Shown: piece by piece, positions 7,546-16,578 of the stretch | Numbering within the stretch: position 1 is the stretch's first letter | Layout: each line of letters opens with the position of its first letter | Source of the DNA: Lentisphaeria bacterium | GTDB taxonomy: Bacteria; Verrucomicrobiota; Lentisphaeria; Victivallales; UBA1829 | Direction of reading: 5' to 3' | DNA: 53,588 bases | NCBI GenBank assembly: GCA_017963105.1 | Contig: JAGCTY010000017.1 | Location: forward strand, 1-53,588 | Notes under the pieces: generated by a model | Told to the model about the DNA's origin: nothing | What the model saw: only the letters and a program-made list of their open reading frames with translations | The model's database searches: none | Translations under genes and position numbers: made by a program

Positions 7546-8910
7546 ATGAGAACATCTGTTTTGGCCATGATCCTCGCAGGCGGCGAAGGCACCCGCCTGG
7601 CCCCGCTGACCGACCAGCGCGCGAAACCCGCGGTCCCGTTCGGCGGCAAATACCGCATCATCGACTTCGTGCTGAGCAATTTCGTGAACAGCGGCATCGA
7701 CAGCATCTTCGTGCTGACCCAGTTCAAATCCCAGAGCCTGATGGAACACATCATCAACGGCTGGAACCTCTCGAACGCCCAGCAGCGCGGCCACTTCATC
7801 ATCCCGGTGCCCGCCCAGATGCAGACCCGCGAACGCGAATGGTACCAGGGCACGGCCGACGCGATCTACCAGAACATGAACCTGATCGAGGACTTCGATC
7901 CGGATCTGGTGGCGGTCTTCGGCGCGGACCACATCTACCGCATGGACGTCAGCCAGATGGTCGATTTCCACCAGCAGAACAACGCCATCGCGACCGTGGC
8001 GGCGATCCCGATCCCGATCGAGGAAGCCAGCCAGTTCGGCATCATCGAGGTGGACGACCAGTGGCGCATCACCGGGTTCCAGGAGAAGCCGAAGAACCCG
8101 ACCCCGCTGCCGAACGACAAGAACATGTGCCTGGCCTCCATGGGCAATTATATCTTCAACTCCGCCGACCTGCTGACGCTGCTGAACCGCGACCACAACG
8201 CCGGTTCCACCAGCCATGACTTCGGCAAGGACATCATCCCCTCGCTCGTGCGGACGAAGCGCCTCTATGCCTACAATTTCTACACGAACGTGATCCCCGG
8301 GCAGGACCTCTCCACGAAGCCCTACTGGCGCGATGTCGGGACGCTGAAGGCGTATTTCGAGGCGAACATGGATCTGCGCAGCACCACGCCGCACCTCGAC
8401 CTCTACAATCCGCTCTGGCCGATCAACAACTACCACTACAGCCTGCCCCCGGCCAAGTTCATCCACAACGAGGAGATCGACTCCTACGGCCTCCCGCGCG
8501 TCGGCCGCGCCATCAACTCCATCGTCTGCGACGGCTGCATCGTCTCCGGCAGCACGGTGACCGACTCGATCCTGTTCAACAAAGTCTTCGTCCACAGCTA
8601 CGCCACGGTCCACAACTGCATCCTGCTGTCCGACGTGGACATCGGCGAGCACTGCCGCATCCGCAACGCGATCATCGACAAGCACAACATGATCCCGCGC
8701 GGCACGATCATCGGCTACGACAAGGCCGACGACGAGAAGCGTTATTTCGTGGTCGACCTCGGCGTCGACGAGCAGGGCAACCCGAAGTGGCTGACCGTGA
8801 TCCCGAAGGAACGCCATTCGCTCCAGGTGGTTCATCCGTCGGCCGACCTCGCCCAGCTGGACGCCGAACCGGGAAAAGCCGAAAAGGCGGACGCCGCCGG
8901 CAAGGCGTAA
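7546..8910 (+). CDS. glgC: Glucose-1-phosphate adenylyltransferase
   Basis: This enzyme makes ADP-glucose from ATP and glucose-1-phosphate, the committed step of bacterial glycogen synthesis. The 454-aa protein opens with the nucleotide-binding motif [20 protein letters not shown] (about residues 11-30). It has WYQGTADAI (about 105) and the metal-binding [10 protein letters not shown] (about 125-134), and ends in a left-handed beta-helix domain of hexapeptide repeats (about 325-400). A C-terminal Ala/Glu/Lys-rich tail extends beyond the usual end. AGGAGG lies 9 nt before the ATG. No other glycogen gene is in the window; the downstream genes follow closely on the same strand. Confidence 0.95.
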   Translation: MRTSVLAMILAGGEGTRLAPLTDQRAKPAVPFGGKYRIIDFVLSNFVNSGIDSIFVLTQFKSQSLMEHIINGWNLSNAQQRGHFIIPVPAQMQTREREWYQGTADAIYQNMNLIEDFDPDLVAVFGADHIYRMDVSQMVDFHQQNNAIATVAAIPIPIEEASQFGIIEVDDQWRITGFQEKPKNPTPLPNDKNMCLASMGNYIFNSADLLTLLNRDHNAGSTSHDFGKDIIPSLVRTKRLYAYNFYTNVIPGQDLSTKPYWRDVGTLKAYFEANMDLRSTTPHLDLYNPLWPINNYHYSLPPAKFIHNEEIDSYGLPRVGRAINSIVCDGCIVSGSTVTDSILFNKVFVHSYATVHNCILLSDVDIGEHCRIRNAIIDKHNMIPRGTIIGYDKADDEKRYFVVDLGVDEQGNPKWLTVIPKERHSLQVVHPSADLAQLDAEPGKAEKADAAGKA

Positions 8911-8935
8911 GCGTACCCTCTCTGCGAGACCGGCC

Positions 8936-9601
8936 GTGAACTCCTCCGGGGCATCCCTCCGCCTCTGGGACTGCGTTTTCGAACGGGTGCGCCGCGAACT
9001 CGGCGACGCGCCCGGATGCCACGATTTCGCCCATACGCTCCGGGTGCTGAAAAACGCCGAACGGATCGCCGCGGAGATGCCCGGGTGCGACCTGGACGCC
9101 GTGCGGTTCGGCGCGTTGCTTCATGATGTCGCGCGTCCGGAGGAACTCGCCTCCGGCGGCAAGCTCTGCCATGCCGCGCTAGGCGCGGAGAAATCCCGGC
9201 GCATCCTTGAGGAGGAGGGCTGCGGGGACGAGGCGTTCGTGCATCATGTTTCGGAGATCGTACGGACGCACCGTTATCGCGGCAAACTGAAGCCTGCTAC
9301 GCCCGAAGCGTGCATCGTATACGATGCGGACAAGCTCGACTCGCTCGGCGCGTTCGGCGTGGCACGGGCGTTCCATTTCGCCGGACGCATCGGGGCCTGC
9401 CTGCACAATTCCGAACAGGACGCCCTCTCCTCGGAATCCTATTCCAGCCAGGATTCCGCCTATCGCGAGTACCTCGTGAAGCTGCGCGGACTCCCGGACC
9501 ATCTGCTGACGGAACCCGCGCGCCGTTTCGCTGCCGACCGGGCGGCGTTCATGCGTGACTTTTTCGACCGTCTGAACGAGGAACAGGAGGGCCGACGGTA
9601 A
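8936..9601 (+). CDS. HD-domain phosphohydrolase
   Basis: This 221-aa cytoplasmic protein belongs to the HD metal-dependent phosphohydrolases. It has the metal-binding His in FAHTLRV (H33), the HD pair in LLHDVARPEE (H63, D64), the further His pair in VHHVSEIVRTH and the Asp in YDADKLDSLG (about 130-132). The substrate is not evident. The start is a GTG at 8936, 26 nt after glgC, with no strong ribosome-binding site; no ATG lies nearby. It ends 1 nt before the next gene, so those two are co-translated. Confidence 0.8.
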   Translation: MNSSGASLRLWDCVFERVRRELGDAPGCHDFAHTLRVLKNAERIAAEMPGCDLDAVRFGALLHDVARPEELASGGKLCHAALGAEKSRRILEEEGCGDEAFVHHVSEIVRTHRYRGKLKPATPEACIVYDADKLDSLGAFGVARAFHFAGRIGACLHNSEQDALSSESYSSQDSAYREYLVKLRGLPDHLLTEPARRFAADRAAFMRDFFDRLNEEQEGRR

Positions 9602-9602
9602 C

Positions 9603-10478
9603 ATGCTTTCCGATTTCATGTCCTTCTGTTTTCCCGATATGACGGCGTTCCAGCTGACGATCCTCGCCGTCTCCGCACTGCTCGTGGGGGTGAACAAGTC
9701 CGGCATTCCCGGGCTGGGAATGCTCCCCGTGATCCTGCTGGCGGTGGCGTTCGACCGGAATCCGGGGTTCGCGACCGGCGTGATGCTGCTCATGATCTGC
9801 GCGGGCGACATCTTCGCGGTGTCGTACTACCGGAAGAATGCGGACTGGAAGATCGTGTTCCGTCTGCTCCCGTACACCATGCTGGGGCTGGCGCTCGGAT
9901 TCGTGACGCTGCGCTTCCTGCACAGGCCGGAGCATCTGCGCATCATGATCGGCTGGATCATCCTGCTGCTGGCGGCGGTGCATCTGGTGCGCGTGGCGTT
10001 CTTCAAGCATGCCGCCGTCCCGAGCCACTGGGCGTTTTCCGCCGTCGTCGGGCTCGCCGCCGGGTTCACGACGCAGGTGGCGAACGCCGCCGGGCCGGTG
10101 ATGGCGCTGTATCTGCTGAGCATGAAGCTGCCGAAGGACCGTTACGTCGGCACGTGCGCCTGGTTCTTCATGATCATGAACTGGACGAAGCTCCCAATCT
10201 TTTGTTTCGAGGGGCGCGTCACGGCCGCCGCGCTGCACGCCGTCCTCCCGGTGCTCCCGCTTATCCTGATCGGCGCGGTTCTGGGCGTGCTCTTCGTGAA
10301 ACGCGCCCCGCAGCGCTTCTTTGAGGTTGTCGTCGAGATCATCGTCATCGTTTCGGCGGTCAGGCTTCTCTGGCCGTCTTCATCCGTCAATACGCCCGAA
10401 CCGGAACCCGTTCCGGCCGCGGAAACTGCGCCCGCCGAGCTTTTCCCGCCCGGACCGGACCCCGCCGCGGAGGGCTGA
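9603..10478 (+). CDS. TauE/SafE (TSUP) family permease
   Basis: This 291-aa inner-membrane protein has about eight hydrophobic segments. The N-terminal GVNKSGIPGLGMLPV (about residues 30-45) and the internal GFTTQVANAAGPVMALYLL are typical of the two half-repeats of TSUP anion exporters. Relatives export sulfite or sulfur-containing organic anions; the substrate here cannot be told. AGGAGG of the preceding gene's last codons serves as ribosome-binding site. A Pro/Glu/Ala-rich tail of about 40 residues follows the last helix. Confidence 0.8.
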   Translation: MLSDFMSFCFPDMTAFQLTILAVSALLVGVNKSGIPGLGMLPVILLAVAFDRNPGFATGVMLLMICAGDIFAVSYYRKNADWKIVFRLLPYTMLGLALGFVTLRFLHRPEHLRIMIGWIILLLAAVHLVRVAFFKHAAVPSHWAFSAVVGLAAGFTTQVANAAGPVMALYLLSMKLPKDRYVGTCAWFFMIMNWTKLPIFCFEGRVTAAALHAVLPVLPLILIGAVLGVLFVKRAPQRFFEVVVEIIVIVSAVRLLWPSSSVNTPEPEPVPAAETAPAELFPPGPDPAAEG

Positions 10479-10514
10479 ACCGGTTTCCCTTCCCCCACCC
10501 ACGGAGCAACAAAC

Positions 10515-11984
10515 ATGGAACCCACAACCACACTGAACGAAAAAGAGCAGACGGACGGCGACAGCCGTACCCCCGAACCGTCCACGACGAAACCGGCGAT
10601 CGACATCGCGGAACAACCTGACAAGGAATCCTCCGCCCCGCTGAGGCAGATCGAACAGAAGGTCTGGAACGTCCGCACGGTGGACCTGCCGAAAAGCAAG
10701 GCCGTCCCGCTTGCCATCGAGCGCGTCCTCCTGCTGACCGGCAAGAACTTCATCAAGAACAAATGCGGGCTGCGGGCCTCCTCGCTGACGTTCCTCACGC
10801 TCATGTCGGTCGTCCCGCTCGTCGCCCTTCTCCTCGGCATCGCGCGCGGCTTCAACTTCGAGAAAATACTCCGCGGAAAGCTCGTCGAGAGCTTCGTCGG
10901 GCAGGAAGATGTCGCCAAATGGATCCTGGACTTCGCGGAGACCACGCTCGAGGTCGCGGCGGGCGGCATCATCACGGGGATCGGCGTTGCCATGCTGTTC
11001 TTCACGGCGCTGAAACTGCTTGCCAACATCGAAAGCTCGTTCAATGACATCTGGGGCATCAAGCAGGGGCGGCCCCTGCTCCGCAAGCTCAGCGACTACA
11101 TCACGCTGCTGTTCCTCTGCCCCGTCTTCGCGGTCCTTCTCCTCGGCCTCAACACCTTCGGCATGGCCAGAATCGAGGGCGTCCAGTGGCTTCCCGGAAA
11201 GAGTTATCTGCTGGACGCCATCCGCTACGTCTTCCCGGTCGTGCTTTCCTGGGTCATGTTCTTCTTTCTTTACCTCTTCATCCCGAACACCCGTGTGAAA
11301 CCGAAAGCCGCGCTCTGGGGCGCCATCCTGACCGGCACGCTCCTCATCATCACCCAGTACATCTACATGTTCCTGCAGACGATCCTGACGAGCTACAACA
11401 AGGTTTACGGAAGTTTCGCCGCGCTGCCGTTCTTCCTCCTCTGGCTTCAGGCGACCTGGACCGTGATCCTCCTCGGCGCGCAGTTCTCGTTCGCCGTCCA
11501 GAACGTCAACTACTACGAGTACTATCCCGGCGACCAGCCCCTCTGCATGCACTACCGCTCCATCTGCGCCCTCCGCATCATGAAGCTCCTCGGCGAGGCG
11601 TTCAACAACCGGACCGGCGCCGTGACCATCACGGATATCTCCGGCAAGCTTGAAATCCCGATCCGCATCGCACGCGCCGTGCTGAACGACCTGATCACCG
11701 CCGGGCTCGTGATCGAGGTCACGTTCGACCGCCGCCGCGACGACGCCTTCATGACCAAGGTCCCGCTCGGAGACTTCATCCCGACGACCATTCTGGAACG
11801 CCTCTCCAACATCGGCGACAGCGGCTATCGTTCCGAGAATGCCGCTGAGGCCGAAAAGCTTCTGGCCGACCTCTGGGAATCGGCGAAGAAGGATCCGGCG
11901 AACACCCAGCTGGTGACTTTCACGCCGGAAGCGATCCTGGAAGCGGAAAAGGCTGCCGGGATCAACGCCGAGGCGAACGTCTGA
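10515..11984 (+). CDS. YihY/BrkB family inner-membrane protein
   Basis: This 489-aa protein begins with about 60 hydrophilic residues. The YihY/BrkB membrane domain then has about six helices (residues about 90-345), including ASSLTFLTLMSVVPL and the ending YGSFAALPFFLLWLQATW. The C-terminal region (about 360-489) resembles the winged-helix-like tail seen in some members. These proteins were once called ribonuclease BN, which is wrong for this family; their role is unknown. GGAG lies about 8 nt before the ATG. Confidence 0.85.
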   Translation: MEPTTTLNEKEQTDGDSRTPEPSTTKPAIDIAEQPDKESSAPLRQIEQKVWNVRTVDLPKSKAVPLAIERVLLLTGKNFIKNKCGLRASSLTFLTLMSVVPLVALLLGIARGFNFEKILRGKLVESFVGQEDVAKWILDFAETTLEVAAGGIITGIGVAMLFFTALKLLANIESSFNDIWGIKQGRPLLRKLSDYITLLFLCPVFAVLLLGLNTFGMARIEGVQWLPGKSYLLDAIRYVFPVVLSWVMFFFLYLFIPNTRVKPKAALWGAILTGTLLIITQYIYMFLQTILTSYNKVYGSFAALPFFLLWLQATWTVILLGAQFSFAVQNVNYYEYYPGDQPLCMHYRSICALRIMKLLGEAFNNRTGAVTITDISGKLEIPIRIARAVLNDLITAGLVIEVTFDRRRDDAFMTKVPLGDFIPTTILERLSNIGDSGYRSENAAEAEKLLADLWESAKKDPANTQLVTFTPEAILEAEKAAGINAEANV

Positions 11985-12037
11985 AACAGTTTTCCCCGTC
12001 CGGCCTGCATCGCCTGATGCGGAATCAAAACATACAT

Positions 12038-12089
12038 CCCCTCTCCGAATCGGATTTCCACCCGAATCCATCGGAGGGGGTTTCTTATT
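12038..12089. terminator. Bidirectional terminator between convergent genes
   Basis: The arms 12038-12048 and 12071-12080 (CCCCTCTCCGA against TCGGAGGGGG, one bulge) enclose an inner pair GGATT/AATCC (12052-12056, 12065-12069). TTTCTTATT follows on the plus strand. It overlaps the stop codon of the minus-strand MFS gene. Confidence 0.65.
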
Positions 12090-13413
12090 CCCGGTTTTGG
12101 ATCAGGCTTGAATCCTTCGGAGAGGATTTCTGCTCCCGGGGGAGGCGTTCGTTGCGGATTGCGTACAGATAGAACGCCGTCAGGAAGTTGACCCCGGCGA
12201 CGATATCGAGCACGCCGATGGCGGAAATCAGGCCGTAAGCCATGAGCTGCGCCGTGACGATCGTGCCGAGCGCGATCGCGAACGAGTTCACGATGTTGTT
12301 CGCGGCAACGGCGCGTGCGACCTCCCGCGGATCGGCCTTGTGCTGGAGCAGGGCGTTCAGCGGGACGGAGTAGAATCCGCCGCACGCCGCAAGGAGCACC
12401 AGGTCGGCGGCGATACGCCAGAATGAAGGGTATCTGAGCAGTTCGCCGACGGTGAAAAGCGTTTCCCGATCGTCCAGCATAACCGCCCAGTAGCGTGCTG
12501 CCAGGAACAGGTCTAACGTAAAGAACGCCATGAGGCACAGGGCGGACGAGACGAGCGGCATCACGGGACGGCGTCGTCCTATGGCCTGGCAGAGCACGGA
12601 ACCGATTGCCACGCCCGCCGAGAACAGAAGATAGAAGATCGGGACGAGGTGCGGCGTGGCGTTCAGCACGTCCTTGCAGAACCCGGCCAGCAGCGATACG
12701 TACAGCGCCGCCGTCATCCAGAACGTCGAAAGCCCGATCACGCAGTGCGTCAGGATGCGGTCCCTGAACACGCCGCGCAGGACGTCCCGCGAGGCGCGGA
12801 TCAGGTTCGGGTCGATGCGCAGCGAGGGGGATTCCGGTTTCATCTTCGGGATGAGGAACGACCCGAGGAGGCCGAGGGCGGCCATGAACAGGATGACCGC
12901 GCCGGTCACGAGCCCGCCGTTGGGGACCGTGATCAGGTAGTTGCCGAGGACCGCGCCGAAGATGACCGCCACGTAGGTCCCGGCGTTCACGTAGGCGTTG
13001 CCGCGCAGGAGCTCGCGTTCCTCCAGCATCTGCGGGATGTAGGCGTATTTGAGCGGGCTGAACAGCGCGGACTGCGTGCCCATGAAGAACAGCAGCGCGA
13101 GCAGCGGCCAGATGCTTCCTCGCATGAACGCGAAGAGGACCGGGACCATGAGCAAGAATTCCATGATCTTGCAGGCGCGGAAGAGCTTGTGGCGCGGGAA
13201 CTTGTCGGCGAGCTGGCCGGCGGTGGCGGAGAACGGAAAATACGGGAGCATGAGGAGCGCCATGGCCGTGAAGGACAGGGCGTTCGCCGTGCCGGATGAG
13301 TACCCGGACTGGTAGGAGATCATGATGACCAGCGCGTTGCGGAACAGGTTGTCGTTGAACGCGCCGAAGAAGAACGTCAGAAAGAATGGAAAGAATCTGC
13401 GGGAGAAAAACAT
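12085..13413 (-). CDS. MFS transporter, LplT/Aas-type
   Basis: This 442-aa inner-membrane protein has about 12 membrane helices. The opening FFLTFFFGAFNDNLFRNALV is typical of the transporter family that includes the lysophospholipid flippase LplT and the N-terminal part of Aas-type fusions; no acyltransferase follows here. The substrate is therefore only suggested. The ATG at 13413 is chosen because a consensus promoter lies at 13483-13510 and would start transcription near 13476, which rules out the longer frame beginning at 13479. Confidence 0.75.
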   Translation of the reverse strand: MFFSRRFFPFFLTFFFGAFNDNLFRNALVIMISYQSGYSSGTANALSFTAMALLMLPYFPFSATAGQLADKFPRHKLFRACKIMEFLLMVPVLFAFMRGSIWPLLALLFFMGTQSALFSPLKYAYIPQMLEERELLRGNAYVNAGTYVAVIFGAVLGNYLITVPNGGLVTGAVILFMAALGLLGSFLIPKMKPESPSLRIDPNLIRASRDVLRGVFRDRILTHCVIGLSTFWMTAALYVSLLAGFCKDVLNATPHLVPIFYLLFSAGVAIGSVLCQAIGRRRPVMPLVSSALCLMAFFTLDLFLAARYWAVMLDDRETLFTVGELLRYPSFWRIAADLVLLAACGGFYSVPLNALLQHKADPREVARAVAANNIVNSFAIALGTIVTAQLMAYGLISAIGVLDIVAGVNFLTAFYLYAIRNERLPREQKSSPKDSSLIQNRE

Positions 13414-13482
13414 GTCGGTTCCGGGGACGGGGTGAAGTCTTTTCGCGCAAGCGGGCGGAGACGGCGGAAAATGGCACATTAT

Positions 13483-13510
13483 AATATAAGACGCGGCGGC
13501 GGAATGTCAA
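13483..13510 (-). promoter_or_regulatory. Promoter of the MFS gene
   Basis: On the minus strand TTGACA (13510-13505), 16 nt, TATATT (13488-13483). It is divergent from the promoter at 13682-13710; the GC-rich 170 bp between them hold no gene that I can support. Confidence 0.65.
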
Positions 13511-13681
13511 GCGGCGGAATGCTTTCCCGCCCCTGCTTTCCTTTCCGCACGGTATAAACGGGCGGCTCCGGCGCTGACAGACCGGGAATCGGACAGGCGT
13601 TCTCCGGGCGTCCGACGGCATTCTCCGTTCGTCCGGCATTCCGGTTGCGGCCGTCTTTTCGTCTTTTTTTGCGAATCCGAC

Positions 13682-13710
13682 TTGACAAATCCTCCGAATC
13701 GGGCTATCTT
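13682..13710 (+). promoter_or_regulatory. Promoter of the RDD gene
   Basis: TTGACA (13682-13687), a 17-nt spacer, TATCTT (13705-13710). It rules out the upstream in-frame start inside the -35 box and supports translation from 13766. Confidence 0.65.
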
Positions 13711-13765
13711 ATTATTTTCAAACGGTTTTTACTTTTTATTAACGATAACGAAACAGGTTCCGATT

Positions 13766-14656
13766 ATGGCGACTTATGATGTCAAGGATGTGAACGGCGT
13801 TGAACACCTCAGGCTCGAGGAATCCGACGTCGCCGCTCTCGTCGAATCCGATCAGGTCACGGCCACGTGCCCCATGAAGAAATCCCCCATGCCGTCCTGG
13901 TCCACCGCCGCGAAGTTCGATTTCCTCACCAACCTCCTCGACGAACAGCGCAAGCGCATCGCCATGAACGCCGCACAGGCGCGTTCCGACAGCGGCATGT
14001 TCTCCCAGAAGGAGCTGACCGACCAGCAGAAGATCGCGCTCGCCGAGGAAGAGAAATTCGTGGCGAAACCGGCCGCCCCGGCTGCCCGCCTCAGGGCGTT
14101 CTTCATCGACCTCCTTTTTGCGCTGTTCAAAGCCATCCCTGTCGAGCTCGCCGCCATCGCCCTGGTCTATCTGCTCGCCACGTTCGGCGCGTCCTCCCTG
14201 CCGAAGCCGACGTTCCCCGTCGACCCCAAGATCAAGACGCGTCCGACCACGTTCGCCGCGCTCGACACGGAGGCCGGGTTCCAGGCCGGTTCGCTCTTCA
14301 CGGACGAAGCCACGAAGACGCAGTACATTTGCCTTTCCTCGGAAAAAGATAAGGCCGTCTGGATCAAGACCGATACCGCCGGACGCATCGCCGTCGGCGC
14401 CGTCCTCCTCTTCTTCGCGTGGGAATTCGTGATGCTTGGCTGGGGGCTCTGCGCCCACGCCCAGACGCGCGGCATGAGGAAAAATGGCCTCACACTCTGC
14501 AACGCCAAGGATGTCCGCGTGGAACTGAACGGGTTCCAGTCGTTCGTGTCCGTGCTGCTGACGCTTACGACCTGGTGTTTCGCATGGATTCTCGTGCTGG
14601 CGATCAAACGCTCCCCCGCCGAACTCGTTTCGTTCACGCGCTGCACGGCTGAATGA
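13766..14656 (+). CDS. RDD-family membrane protein with GYF_2-like N-terminus
   Basis: This 296-aa protein begins with about 50 residues resembling the GYF_2-type domain (YDVKDVNGVEHLRLEESDVA), often found fused to bacterial membrane proteins. An RDD-like unit follows: ARLRAFFIDLLFALF (about residues 110-125) with a first helix, a second helix around 205-225, the QTRGMRKNGLTLCN segment (compare QTLGKRLLGLRV) and a third helix near 255-280. Function is unknown. Transcription probably continues to the WbsX-type gene 64 nt downstream. Confidence 0.65.
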   Translation: MATYDVKDVNGVEHLRLEESDVAALVESDQVTATCPMKKSPMPSWSTAAKFDFLTNLLDEQRKRIAMNAAQARSDSGMFSQKELTDQQKIALAEEEKFVAKPAAPAARLRAFFIDLLFALFKAIPVELAAIALVYLLATFGASSLPKPTFPVDPKIKTRPTTFAALDTEAGFQAGSLFTDEATKTQYICLSSEKDKAVWIKTDTAGRIAVGAVLLFFAWEFVMLGWGLCAHAQTRGMRKNGLTLCNAKDVRVELNGFQSFVSVLLTLTTWCFAWILVLAIKRSPAELVSFTRCTAE

Positions 14657-14720
14657 CCGCGCCGCCTGAACAGATCGCACAGATTACCCCGGGTTCGTTT
14701 CCCAGGAGCCTCCCCAGAGT

Positions 14721-15815
14721 ATGAGCCGCCCCCGCATTATCGCATTCTATCTGCCGCAATACTATCCGACGCCAATCAACGACAAATGGTATGGCGAAGG
14801 GTTCACCGAGTGGACCAGCGTCCGCAAGGCGAAACCGCTGTTCCGCGGGCACGACCAGCCGCGCGTCCCCGCCGACCTGGGCTATTACGACCTGCGGGAC
14901 GCGTCCGTGCGCGAGGCGCAGGCCGAGCTTGCGCGCGAGGCCGGGATCGAAGGCTTCTGCTATTATCACTACTGGTTTTCGAAGGACCACCAGGAGCTCA
15001 CGATCCCGTTCGACGAGGTCGTCCGCCTGAAAAAACCCGAATTCCCGTTCTGCCTCTGCTGGGCCAACCAGTCCTGGTACTCCAAATTCTGGGACAAGAC
15101 CAGGGAATGCGAGCCGATCCTGGTCGCCGAACAGACCTATGACGACCCCGCCGGCAACGAGAAACATTTCTATTCCCTGCTGGAAGCGTTCCGCGATCCG
15201 CGGTACATCCGCGTCGAGGGACGCACGCTCTTCATGATCTACCGTCCGACGGAGTTCCCCGGCGTGCGCGACTTCATGGCGCAGTGGCAGGCGCTCGCGG
15301 AGAAAAATGGCCTGCCGCCGTTCTATTTCATCGGCCAGGGCGGCAAGAAGACCGCCGCGGAGGAGGTGCTGGAGCTCGGACTGGACGGCGCGAACATCGT
15401 ACATAAGTTCGACGTCAAAAAGCACGCTTTCCTGCGTCAGTACAAGCATTTCTGCAAATTCTTCCACAAGTCGTTCCATGTTGATTATGAGAAGGTCATG
15501 CACGATTTCTTCGATCCGAAGGCGCCCGAGGCGCTTTCCCCGAAGTTTTATCCGGCGCTGATCCCGAACTGGGACCACTCCCCGCGCAGCGGATTGAGAG
15601 GTTCCGTCTACACCAACTCCACCCCGGAGAATTTCCGCAAGCATGCGGAGAAGGTCATCTACGGCTGCCGCGGCAAGGACCACGAACACAATCTCATCTT
15701 TCTCAAGTCCTGGAACGAGTGGGGCGAAGGGAATTACATGGAGCCGGACACCCGTTACGGCAAGGGTTATATCCGTGCGCTCCGCAGCATTCTGGACGGG
15801 ATGGAAGACGATTGA
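14721..15815 (+). CDS. WbsX-like protein, glycoside hydrolase family 99-like domain
   Basis: This 364-aa cytoplasmic protein matches the WbsX/glycosyltransferase-WbsX family found in polysaccharide and O-antigen loci. Evidence is the opening IAFYLPQYYP, the EGFTEWTSVRKAKPLF segment (about residues 25-40), FCYYHYWF (about 77-84), WANQSWY and the C-terminal LKSWNEWGEGNYMEPD (about 328-343). Members are thought to act on glycans, either as glycosyl hydrolase or transferase. AGGAG precedes the start. It stands alone here, outside a visible polysaccharide cluster. Confidence 0.85.
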   Translation: MSRPRIIAFYLPQYYPTPINDKWYGEGFTEWTSVRKAKPLFRGHDQPRVPADLGYYDLRDASVREAQAELAREAGIEGFCYYHYWFSKDHQELTIPFDEVVRLKKPEFPFCLCWANQSWYSKFWDKTRECEPILVAEQTYDDPAGNEKHFYSLLEAFRDPRYIRVEGRTLFMIYRPTEFPGVRDFMAQWQALAEKNGLPPFYFIGQGGKKTAAEEVLELGLDGANIVHKFDVKKHAFLRQYKHFCKFFHKSFHVDYEKVMHDFFDPKAPEALSPKFYPALIPNWDHSPRSGLRGSVYTNSTPENFRKHAEKVIYGCRGKDHEHNLIFLKSWNEWGEGNYMEPDTRYGKGYIRALRSILDGMEDD

Positions 15816-15932
15816 TTCCCGGCTGTGCCAGCCGCGGAAAACTACGGGAAATCAAATCCTGTTATCCTAAAAAAGCGGGATGGTTCCGTCAAGAAAAGTG
15901 GACCTTGTCTCCGCATCTCTCTCTTACGCGAA

Positions 15933-16025
15933 TGACGGAATGACCGTCATCTTCAATCTGCTGATAATCATGAATCTGACGGAATGACGGATGGTTTTGA
16001 CGGAATGGCCGTCAAACCGTGACGG
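15933..16025. repeat. Phased array of TGACGGAATG boxes
   Basis: The 10-mer TGACGGAATG occurs at 15933, 15977 and 15998, and a degenerate TGACGG at 16020. Steps are 44, 21 and 22 bp, close to whole helical turns. Two boxes are palindromes: 15933-15949 (TGACGG, 5 nt, CCGTCA) and 15997-16015 (TTGACGG, 5 nt, CCGTCAA). This looks like a set of protein-binding sites on one face of the helix. The flanking 15816-16155 contains no gene that I can support. Confidence 0.55.
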
Positions 16026-16155
16026 GACGGAAACTGGCGAGAAACGTCTCCTTTTCTTTGTGAATAAAATGATAAATCATTAACAAAGTGTAATATTTCC
16101 TTCTTCGCGGAAGGAAAACTCGGCGTTTCAGTGGGGGCGGGCCGGAAAAAAGAAA

Positions 16156-16194
16156 CAAAAAAAGCCCTCCGCCGTACAGAAGACGGCGAAGGGC
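16156..16194 (-). terminator. Terminator of the oxygen-defence operon
   Basis: Arms 16164-16175 and 16183-16194 (11 of 12 paired) with a 7-nt loop are followed on the minus strand by seven T residues at 16163-16157 and further T-rich sequence. It lies about 150 nt after the rubredoxin stop. Confidence 0.75.
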
Positions 16195-16342
16195 AGGCAC
16201 GGTAATGTCCGCCCGCGGGCGCAAAAGCCGACGGGAAAGACTGACTGTCCTCGCAAAGAGGGGCCGGGTCAATTAAAACGCGCGACGTTGTTTCACGCGC
16301 CAAACCGTTCCGGACTCAATGCGGGATGGAAGCCGGGATCGA

Positions 16343-16501
16343 TTATTCCGGATTGAAATCGGACTTGGAAACGCCGCAGACGGGGCAGACCCAGTCTTCC
16401 GGGACGTCTTCCCAGGCGGTTCCGGGCGCGATTCCGCTGTCGGGATCGCCGACGGCGGGGTCATAGACATAACCGCAGACGCTGCAAACATACTTTTTCA
16501 T
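16343..16501 (-). CDS. Rubredoxin
   Basis: This 52-aa electron carrier has one iron bound by four cysteines: C6-x2-C9 (VCSVCG) and C39-x2-C42 (VCPVCG), with the conserved AWEDVPEDW between them. Its length is standard. In anaerobes rubredoxin gives electrons to flavodiiron proteins and superoxide reductase, both encoded immediately upstream in the same operon. AAAGGA lies 8 nt before the ATG at 16501. Confidence 0.95.
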   Translation of the reverse strand: MKKYVCSVCGYVYDPAVGDPDSGIAPGTAWEDVPEDWVCPVCGVSKSDFNPE

Positions 16502-16578
16502 GACGGAGATTCCTTTCTTTTGTTTCGGGCGCCCCGGTCCATCCGGTCGAATGAATGGAAGCACCCTGTTGTAACGGG

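Noticed and set aside
10380..12071. A 563-codon minus-strand frame opposite the YihY/BrkB gene
   Set aside because: Shadow of a real gene; composition is typical of antisense frames and it crosses the terminator hairpin.
15933..16025. CRISPR array
   Set aside because: Repeats are too short (10 bp core), spacers are unequal and contain parts of the palindromes, and no cas gene is near.
15968..16303. A 111-codon minus-strand frame after the WbsX-type gene
   Set aside because: It runs through the terminator and the palindromic boxes, lacks a ribosome-binding site and has no protein-like pattern.
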